Shown here: positions 53,229-58,464 of the stretch, one piece after another
How positions within the stretch are numbered: position 1 is the first letter of the stretch
Layout: the number at the start of each line of letters is the position of its first letter
From: Bacteroides faecis MAJ27
GTDB taxonomy: Bacteria; Bacteroidota; Bacteroidia; Bacteroidales; Bacteroidaceae
Length of the DNA stretch: 58,464 bases
Direction: 5' to 3'
Assembly (NCBI RefSeq): GCF_900106755.1
Contig: NZ_FNNN01000032.1
Span: 1 to 58,464 of the forward strand
The notes under the pieces: model-generated
The model's database searches: none
Seen by the model: only the letters and a program-made list of their open reading frames with translations
Told to the model about the DNA's origin: nothing
Program-made: the position numbers and the translations under genes

Positions 53229-53776
53229 CTCATTTGAATATAATTTTCTATTTCTTTTCTCAAAGTTCGTAAAGTCTTCGTCATTTCCGCCTCCACCGTT
53301 TTAACGGAAAGAGAAAGCAGAAGTGCAATTTCTGCATATTTCTTTCCCTCCTCCCGGTGCATCTTAAAGATTCGCATTCTACGTTCCGGTAATTTTTCAA
53401 GGGTACTATTAATCAACTTCTGAAGTTCTTCATATTCCATCTGTTGATAAGGATCTGTAACCTGTTCCGAAGATGGTGCAGTCAATATGGACTCTCTATA
53501 CCGTTCCTTCACCTCTTCATGTTCACAATATTGAATAGACTGATTACGCGTCGCTCTGTAGAGATAGCTTTTTACAGATTGAAAAATCTGTAATTGTTCC
53601 CTATCCTTCCAAAGCACATAAAACAGTTCTTCAACGATTTCCTCAGCTACCTCTATCCGTCCGGTAATGCTTGCCGCATACCAACACAGGGGAGAATAAT
53701 AACAGCGAAATAATTCCTCAAACGCCTTTATGTCACCTGCTTTTATTTTTGTCAGTATGAGCTGTTCATTCAGCAT
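53225..53776 (-). CDS. ECF sigma factor, Bacteroides FecI-type
   Basis: A 183-residue ECF sigma factor. Region 2 is visible in FRCYYSPLCWYAASITGR and EIVEELFYVLWKDRE, region 4 in LEKLPERRMRIFKMHREEGKKYAEIA with the terminal EMTKTLRTLRKEIE helix. It belongs to the FecI-like group paired with FecR proteins. It has its own -7 box (53802-53809), separate from the upstream receptor-like gene. Confidence 0.93.
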   Translation of the reverse strand: MLNEQLILTKIKAGDIKAFEELFRCYYSPLCWYAASITGRIEVAEEIVEELFYVLWKDREQLQIFQSVKSYLYRATRNQSIQYCEHEEVKERYRESILTAPSSEQVTDPYQQMEYEELQKLINSTLEKLPERRMRIFKMHREEGKKYAEIALLLSLSVKTVEAEMTKTLRTLRKEIENYIQMR

Positions 53777-53801
53777 ACTACTATCATTTTACGATTGTTC
53801 C

Positions 53802-53809
53802 CAAATATA
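53802..53809 (-). promoter_or_regulatory. -7 box of the FecI/FecR unit
   Basis: Minus strand TATATTTG matches TAnnTTTG, 25 bases before the sigma start. Confidence 0.6.
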
Positions 53810-53826
53810 AGAAAACAATTCTGATT

Positions 53827-55083
53827 TTAATTAGATTGCTTTTTCAATTTATCGACAGCATGTTCCAAAGACTCCGTAGGTTCAATGATATTATAATTTC
53901 CCCAAAAATCTTCACTCCAGTAGTTTCCTACTTTATCGTAGAAAATCTGATTAGAAGCGAACACTTTATTCCTCGGAATCATTTCGGATGGATTCTCTCT
54001 CCTGTCCGTCACCACCATTTCTGATGTTACCGCATAATTCGTAGAGAAAAGTCTCCGTTTCCAGTCACATTTAAAACGAATATCATTTCGGATATAGTTC
54101 ATATATGTCCTTCCATCAATCGTTTTATAAGTAATCAGAAAAGATAATTCCTGTGGTTTGAATCTCAACCCAAGTGGCTTTTGATGAAGAATAGCAGCAA
54201 TCGCCTTCGATTTATTCTGCATATCCAGATCCATTTCGACACGTGTAAACGACAGGTTATCACAATCTACATACAATTTTCCATGAAATAACGCATAAGG
54301 TAAAAGAACTCTCGGACGGAAATTAATAACATATTGTATCCGGTTATCTATCAGTGCGGATTCACTCATCCAGAACTCATAGTTATTCAGTTCTTCCAGT
54401 TCCAGCAAGGCTTCTTTATTCTTCACGATATCCAAAACGACCGATATATTAGGACCACCCATAACCTTTACTGCTAATGTATCACTAGCTTTTTGACTTA
54501 ACAAACGGCGTCCCTTCAGAACTTGCAATTTATCATCATCCGTAGTACGGTTGGTATATGCCGTTTTCGATACATCAAGTACAGCTTCCGATACACTGAT
54601 ATAACGGTGTCCTTTCTGCACAGTCTCCCGATAAAAACAAGTAAGCATGTTCCGGTTCGCACTATAATTTACCGGAATCTTCTCCATCGCCTTTTCTATG
54701 ATCGTACGCGGATTATTGGCATAAACTACCACTTCATTCAACTGATTAGTATGAGGAATCATCCAGACCGTCAGTTTTGAGGCATTATGCTTATCCAAAG
54801 ACACATGACTATTGATATAGCCAATATGAGATATTTCCAGTTCGCGCGGAACCTCCTCTTTTTTTACTTTCAGAGCAAATTCTCCCTCTGCATTTGTCAC
54901 CGTACCAATATTGCTCCCCTGAACAGACACATTCACGTTTTCAAGCGTTTTTCTATTCTGCTTATCCTTCACCATCCCAACGATCGTGTAATAATCTCCC
55001 GCATCTTGCGCCCATATATCAGCATTCCCTATCCATAGAAAAGCTAATAACCATCCAACCCAAAGTATAACAGACTTTTTCAT
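53827..55083 (-). CDS. Carboxypeptidase-like regulatory-domain protein, paralogue of the STN protein
   Basis: A 418-residue secreted protein. Signal peptide (about 1-25), CarboxypepD_reg-like domain (about 32-110, GMVKDKQNRKTLENVNV), a LNEVVVYA box (about 116) like the end of SusC N-domains, then a roughly 300-residue C-terminal domain without barrel features. This domain is homologous to that of the protein at 50828: FYRETV, the SALIDNRIQYVINF region and a final SEDFWGNYNIIEP. It lacks the STN domain. It flanks the sigma/FecR unit on its upstream side and is probably its regulatory target. Function unknown. Confidence 0.75.
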   Translation of the reverse strand: MKKSVILWVGWLLAFLWIGNADIWAQDAGDYYTIVGMVKDKQNRKTLENVNVSVQGSNIGTVTNAEGEFALKVKKEEVPRELEISHIGYINSHVSLDKHNASKLTVWMIPHTNQLNEVVVYANNPRTIIEKAMEKIPVNYSANRNMLTCFYRETVQKGHRYISVSEAVLDVSKTAYTNRTTDDDKLQVLKGRRLLSQKASDTLAVKVMGGPNISVVLDIVKNKEALLELEELNNYEFWMSESALIDNRIQYVINFRPRVLLPYALFHGKLYVDCDNLSFTRVEMDLDMQNKSKAIAAILHQKPLGLRFKPQELSFLITYKTIDGRTYMNYIRNDIRFKCDWKRRLFSTNYAVTSEMVVTDRRENPSEMIPRNKVFASNQIFYDKVGNYWSEDFWGNYNIIEPTESLEHAVDKLKKQSN

Positions 55084-55254
55084 CTTAATAGAGTTTTAAA
55101 GTTAATAATTCCTGCTTCTATCAATAAGATCGTTCAAGCCGCCAATACCCTATTGTTTGAAATAAAAAAACAGTATCTTGCCTCGCATACGAAAAATACA
55201 TTCTCAACAAACAAGAGAAGAAACGCCATCATTCCACTTTGATCTTGCCAGACT

Positions 55255-55262
55255 CAAATCTA
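55255..55262 (-). promoter_or_regulatory. Possible -7 box of the gene at 53827
   Basis: Minus strand TAGATTTG matches TAnnTTTG but lies 171 bases before the start, implying a long leader. In the divergent region 55084-55323 nothing better was seen for the minus strand. Confidence 0.3.
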
Positions 55263-55307
55263 ATTGTTAATTATACTTTCATATATATTTCGTATAAAAA
55301 TAGTTTC

Positions 55308-55315
55308 TACCTTTG
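55308..55315 (+). promoter_or_regulatory. -7 box of the small lipoprotein gene
   Basis: TACCTTTG matches TAnnTTTG and ends eight bases before the ATG at 55324, so the transcript would be nearly leaderless if this is used. Confidence 0.4.
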
Positions 55316-55323
55316 TAGCCGTT

Positions 55324-55764
55324 ATGACGAAATATATATTCTGTATATTATTTGGTATATTTCTGATATGGGGATGCAGTTTAATTCCCGATAAAGAACT
55401 ACAGGAGTTCCGGACAGAAGCCGGTACTACAGCTATACAATCCCATACCCAACTACAGAATTATAGATCTAAAACAGTCGTTAAACAATCGGGTAAAGAA
55501 AAAAGCTTCTTCCAAGCAGGGAAATATGATGGAAAATATGATTGTAATACTGCTGACGGCATTTTAGGAAACTCACTTTTATCTCGTACCACTTCTGTTT
55601 CCAAAATCCTAAGATTCAGCGTTTCTTCCGTCACAATTCGGATACTAAGTTCCTTAAAATATCAATTTCCAAAAGAAAAATGGACTGGTCTCCCCTACTA
55701 TACAAATCTCACCAAATTCTCATATAGATATTACGTCTATACACTAGGACGAATACTTATTTAA
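55324..55764 (+). CDS. Small putative lipoprotein, unrecognised
   Basis: About 146 residues from the ATG at 55324. A hydrophobic N-terminus ends in a lipobox-like IWGC (Cys18). The next 60 residues are hydrophilic. From about residue 85 the composition changes to a serine-rich, poorly protein-like sequence, while another frame stays open over about 55593-55733, so a frameshift near 55570-55600 is possible. No family recognised. It is flanked by a divergent ECF-linked gene and by dedA. Confidence 0.4.
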   Translation: MTKYIFCILFGIFLIWGCSLIPDKELQEFRTEAGTTAIQSHTQLQNYRSKTVVKQSGKEKSFFQAGKYDGKYDCNTADGILGNSLLSRTTSVSKILRFSVSSVTIRILSSLKYQFPKEKWTGLPYYTNLTKFSYRYYVYTLGRILI

Positions 55765-55912
55765 TATCTCTTTTCCTTCTATGGGATGAGATGAGTGTAT
55801 CTTCATGCCCATTTTATCCCTTTATATTCAAGGTAAGAAAGCAAGAAGAGTCTTTTCCATTACCGGGAATATGCATACGATTTCTCTTTTACATATTAAT
55901 AACTGATATATA

Positions 55913-56554
55913 ATGGAATTTATATTAGACTTTATTCTCCACATTGATCAATACATGATTAGTATAGTGCAGGATTACCATACTTGGGCATACGCTATCC
56001 TATTCACTATTATATTTTGCGAAACCGGGCTTGTACTCACCCCCTTTCTTCCTGGTGATTCTTTACTTTTCGTTGCAGGAGCCATTTCCGCATTACCCAG
56101 TATGTCGATCGATATCCATATTCTTGTTTTAATCTTATTTGCAGCAGCCGTATTAGGTGACTCCTGCAACTACATGATCGGACATTTTTTCGGACGCAAA
56201 CTTTTTCATAATCCCAACTCCAGGATATTCAAACAAAGTTATCTTGATAAAACGCATGAATTTTATAAAAAATATGGTGGGAAAACGATTATTCTCGCCC
56301 GCTTTGTGCCTATCGTCCGCACTTTTGCTCCATTTGTAGCCGGAATGGGAAAAATGCATTACTATTACTTTATGATCTACAATCTGACAGGTGGGGCCAT
56401 ATGGGTAGTTTTATTTTGCTATGCAGGCTACTTCTTTGGCGATCTGCCGTTCGTACAGGAAAATCTTAAACTCTTGATTATCGCTATTATATTTATTTCA
56501 ATATTACCTGCAATAATAGAAGTATTACGAGCGAAGTTAGGATCGAAGCAATAA
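55913..56554 (+). CDS. DedA-family (VTT domain) membrane protein
   Basis: A 213-residue inner-membrane protein of the DedA family, associated with lipid carrier or phospholipid flipping and with envelope homeostasis. Family motifs: FCETGLVLTPFLPGDSLLF (about 36-54), GDSCNYMIGHFFGRK (about 82-96) and the amphipathic-helix FxxRF-type signature ILARFVPIVRTFAPFVAGMG (about 124-143). Four to five hydrophobic segments. Length is normal. About 80 bases upstream of the DUF47-PiT pair, possibly co-transcribed with it. Confidence 0.93.
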   Translation: MEFILDFILHIDQYMISIVQDYHTWAYAILFTIIFCETGLVLTPFLPGDSLLFVAGAISALPSMSIDIHILVLILFAAAVLGDSCNYMIGHFFGRKLFHNPNSRIFKQSYLDKTHEFYKKYGGKTIILARFVPIVRTFAPFVAGMGKMHYYYFMIYNLTGGAIWVVLFCYAGYFFGDLPFVQENLKLLIIAIIFISILPAIIEVLRAKLGSKQ

Positions 56555-56633
56555 AAAACTTTATTTATTTGTTTATTAATAACAACGACCATCAAATTAA
56601 ACATCTCAAAAACAATTTAATGTACTCATATTT

Positions 56634-57281
56634 ATGAAAAATTCTTTTTTTAGTAAATTCACGCCCAAAGAACCAAAGTTCTTTCCTCTGCTGAAGCAGT
56701 TATCAGATGTTTTATCTGCCTCATCCGTTCTACTTGTAGAAAGTCTGCAACATGATCTACCAACAGAAAGAGCTGACTACTACAAGCAAATAAAAGATAT
56801 GGAACGCGAAGGCGACCGGTTGACTCATTTAATCTTTGATGAGTTAAGCACCACATTCATCACTCCCTTCGACCGTGAAGATATCCACGATCTGGCTTCC
56901 TGTATGGACGATGTTATTGACGGAATCAACAGTAGCGCCAAACGAATTGTAATCTATAATCCTCGCCCCATTTCTGAAAGTGGAAAAGAACTGAGCCGTC
57001 TGATTCATGAAGAGGCGATTAATATAGGTAAAGCTATGGATGAACTGGAAACCTTCCGCAAAAATCCAAAACCGTTACGCGAGTACTGCTCTAGATTACA
57101 TGATATAGAGAATCAGGCGGACGATGTTTACGAACTCTTTATCACTAAACTCTTTGAAGAAGAAAAAGACTGTATCGAACTGATTAAGATTAAAGAGATC
57201 ATGCATGAGCTGGAAAAGACAACCGATGCAGCTGAACATGTAGGCAAAATATTGAAAAACCTGATCGTAAAGTATTCATAA
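56634..57281 (+). CDS. DUF47 (PhoU-like) accessory protein of the phosphate transporter
   Basis: A 215-residue cytoplasmic, mostly helical protein of the DUF47/PhoU_div family. Visible features are the acidic metal-binding helices with MEREGDRLTHLIFDEL (about 50) and IENQADDVYELFI (about 159), and the HELEKTTDAAEHVGKIL end. It lies 16 bases before the PiT gene; such pairs are common and the protein is thought to control the transporter. Confidence 0.92.
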   Translation: MKNSFFSKFTPKEPKFFPLLKQLSDVLSASSVLLVESLQHDLPTERADYYKQIKDMEREGDRLTHLIFDELSTTFITPFDREDIHDLASCMDDVIDGINSSAKRIVIYNPRPISESGKELSRLIHEEAINIGKAMDELETFRKNPKPLREYCSRLHDIENQADDVYELFITKLFEEEKDCIELIKIKEIMHELEKTTDAAEHVGKILKNLIVKYS

Positions 57282-57297
57282 AATCAGAGCAAGACAC

Positions 57298-58317
57298 ATG
57301 GAATTATTAGTGATTATCATTATACTGGCTCTGATATTCGATTATATCAACGGCTTTCATGATGCGGCAAATTCGATAGCTACCATCGTATCAACCAAAG
57401 TACTGACTCCTTTCCAAGCAGTATTATGGGCAGCATTCTTTAACTTCGTTGCGTTTTTCATAGCCAAATATATTATAGGGGGCTTTGGTATAGCAAACAC
57501 TGTGTCAAAAACGGTTGTAGAGCAATATATCACACTGCCTATCATTCTGGCAGGTATCATTGCCGCTATTTCCTGGAACCTGATTACTTGGTGGAAAGGT
57601 ATTCCATCTTCCTCTTCCCATACGCTTATCGGTGGTTTTGCAGGAGCTGCCATCATGGCAAATGGTTTTGAAGCTATCCAACTCAACATCATTCTTAAAA
57701 TCGCAGCTTTTATCTTTCTGGCTCCATTCATAGGTATGGTTATCGCTTTTGGATTCACTCTGCTTGTACTCTATATCTGCCGACGTGCCAATCCGCATAC
57801 TGCGGAAATGTGGTTCAAAAGATTACAGTTGGTTTCTTCGGCCATGTTCAGTGTGGGACATGGCTTGAATGATTCCCAAAAGGTAATGGGTATTATCGCC
57901 GCCGCAATGATAGCCGCTCACTCCATGGGTTTAGGAATCGGTATAAACAGCATTTCTGATCTACCGGACTGGGTAGCGTTCTCCTGTTTTACAGCTATCT
58001 CACTGGGAACCATGTCCGGAGGATGGAAAATTGTAAAAACAATGGGAACGAGAATTACCAAAGTAACTCCATTGGAAGGTATGATTGCTGAAACTGCAGG
58101 AGCTTTTACACTTTATATCACAGAAATGCTGAAAATTCCTGTAAGCACGACTCATACGATCACCGGAGCAATTATCGGGGTCGGAGCAACCAAACGTTTA
58201 TCTGCTGTTCGCTGGGGAGTGACTAAAAGCCTCATGACTGCATGGGTGCTTACTATCCCTGTCAGTGGACTCTTGGCTGCAATTGTTTATTTAATAGTAT
58301 CACTATTTCTGAAATAA
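57298..58317 (+). CDS. pit: PiT-family inorganic phosphate transporter
   Basis: A 339-residue inner-membrane carrier. The duplicated PiT signatures are seen: GFHDAANSIATIVSTKVL (about 20-37) in the first half and GHGLNDSQKVMGIIAA (about 186-201) in the second, plus SSSHTLIGG and STTHTITGAI repeats with the conserved His. About ten hydrophobic segments. It imports phosphate with a cation. Operon with DUF47. The right arm of the terminal inverted repeat begins 55 bases after its stop. Confidence 0.95.
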   Translation: MELLVIIIILALIFDYINGFHDAANSIATIVSTKVLTPFQAVLWAAFFNFVAFFIAKYIIGGFGIANTVSKTVVEQYITLPIILAGIIAAISWNLITWWKGIPSSSSHTLIGGFAGAAIMANGFEAIQLNIILKIAAFIFLAPFIGMVIAFGFTLLVLYICRRANPHTAEMWFKRLQLVSSAMFSVGHGLNDSQKVMGIIAAAMIAAHSMGLGIGINSISDLPDWVAFSCFTAISLGTMSGGWKIVKTMGTRITKVTPLEGMIAETAGAFTLYITEMLKIPVSTTHTITGAIIGVGATKRLSAVRWGVTKSLMTAWVLTIPVSGLLAAIVYLIVSLFLK

Positions 58318-58348
58318 AAAAACAGCCTTATTATTTCTGAAATAAAAA
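58304..58348 (+). repeat. 17-bp direct repeat across the pit stop codon
   Basis: TATTTCTGAAATAAAAA occurs at 58304-58320 (covering the last codons and stop) and again at 58332-58348, 28 bp apart. Confidence 0.85.
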
Positions 58349-58372
58349 TCACATATAGGAATTAAAAAAACA

Positions 58373-58464
58373 AAGAGGTTGTGTCAAAACGCTGGCACAA
58401 CCTTTTTTTATGCACAAAGCCCAGACTTTCACAAGCCCGGGCTTTGTTATTACCCAAAGTTTTT
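58373..58464. repeat. Right arm of the 92-bp terminal inverted repeat
   Basis: Exact reverse complement of 4-95. Whether the match continues past the window end cannot be seen. Its two hairpins and a run of seven T make a plausible terminator for the DUF47-pit transcript. Confidence 0.9.

Noticed and set aside
4..58464. Composite transposon bounded by inverted repeats
   Set aside because: No transposase, integrase or target-site duplication can be seen, and the arms look like hairpin terminators, not insertion sequence ends.
1..58464. tRNA or rRNA genes
   Set aside because: No cloverleaf-like or rRNA-like sequence was noticed in any gap between genes; this was by eye only.

Overview
The window comes from a Bacteroides-type gut bacterium. 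It has the SusC/SusD and hybrid two-component (HTCS) hallmarks of that genus, TAnnTTTG promoter boxes instead of E. coli-type promoters, ECF sigma/FecR pairs, and low-GC AT-rich intergenic regions. The species cannot be fixed from sequence reading alone. Gene content and order strongly resemble the heparin/heparan sulfate locus of B. thetaiotaomicron (BT4652-BT4663), with extra genes inserted.

Layout. (1) 1-485: an inverted repeat, a 22-bp palindrome array and hairpins. (2) 486-4066, minus strand: a periplasmic EEP-family hydrolase and a Ktr/Trk-type K+ uptake pair. (3) 4211-5581: TrpB2-type tryptophan synthase beta chain. (4) 5638-6194, minus: a broken membrane-anchored AraC regulator. (5) 6402-10473, plus: a four-gene partner-switching operon (RsbW-like kinase fused to STAS, a THI5-like binding protein, a sensor PP2C phosphatase, a second RsbW-like kinase). 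(6) 10575-43324, plus: a large glycosaminoglycan utilization locus with HTCS regulator, GH95-like enzyme, surface PL12 lyase, surface glycan-binding protein, SusC, SusD, PL8 lyase, GH95, GH88, second PL12, 6-O-type sulfatase, TAT-lipoprotein DUF3604 protein, ROK kinase and PL15 exo-lyase. (7) 43464-45973: endonuclease IV and a ClC channel, convergent. (8) 46095-50408, minus: ECF sigma, small membrane anti-sigma candidate, Spy-like protein and outer-membrane barrel. (9) 50590-55083, minus: DUF4250 and an ECF sigma/FecR unit flanked by two paralogous receptor-like proteins without a TonB barrel. (10) 55324-58317, plus: small lipoprotein, DedA, DUF47 and PiT phosphate transporter. (11) The other arm of the inverted repeat.

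How the GAG locus should work (family knowledge plus inference): surface lipoproteins (PL12, SGBP, SusD) bind and cut heparin/heparan sulfate, SusC imports oligosaccharides, periplasmic PL12 and PL15 reduce them further, GH88 removes the unsaturated uronic acid, the sulfatase removes 6-O-sulfate, and the HTCS senses the products. The PL8 and two GH95-type enzymes are not part of the B. thetaiotaomicron locus as I know it and suggest a wider or modified substrate.

The most notable observations are: a shared operator-like architecture (two 13-bp direct repeats 21 bp apart, 74-75 bp before a TAnnTTTG box) upstream of three GAG-locus transcription units; two intergenic arrays of palindromes with unrelated sequence but the same 22-bp period; a perfect 92-bp inverted repeat at the two ends of the window; a partner-switching module without a visible sigma-B type target; and an ECF/FecR system whose STN receptor lacks a barrel.
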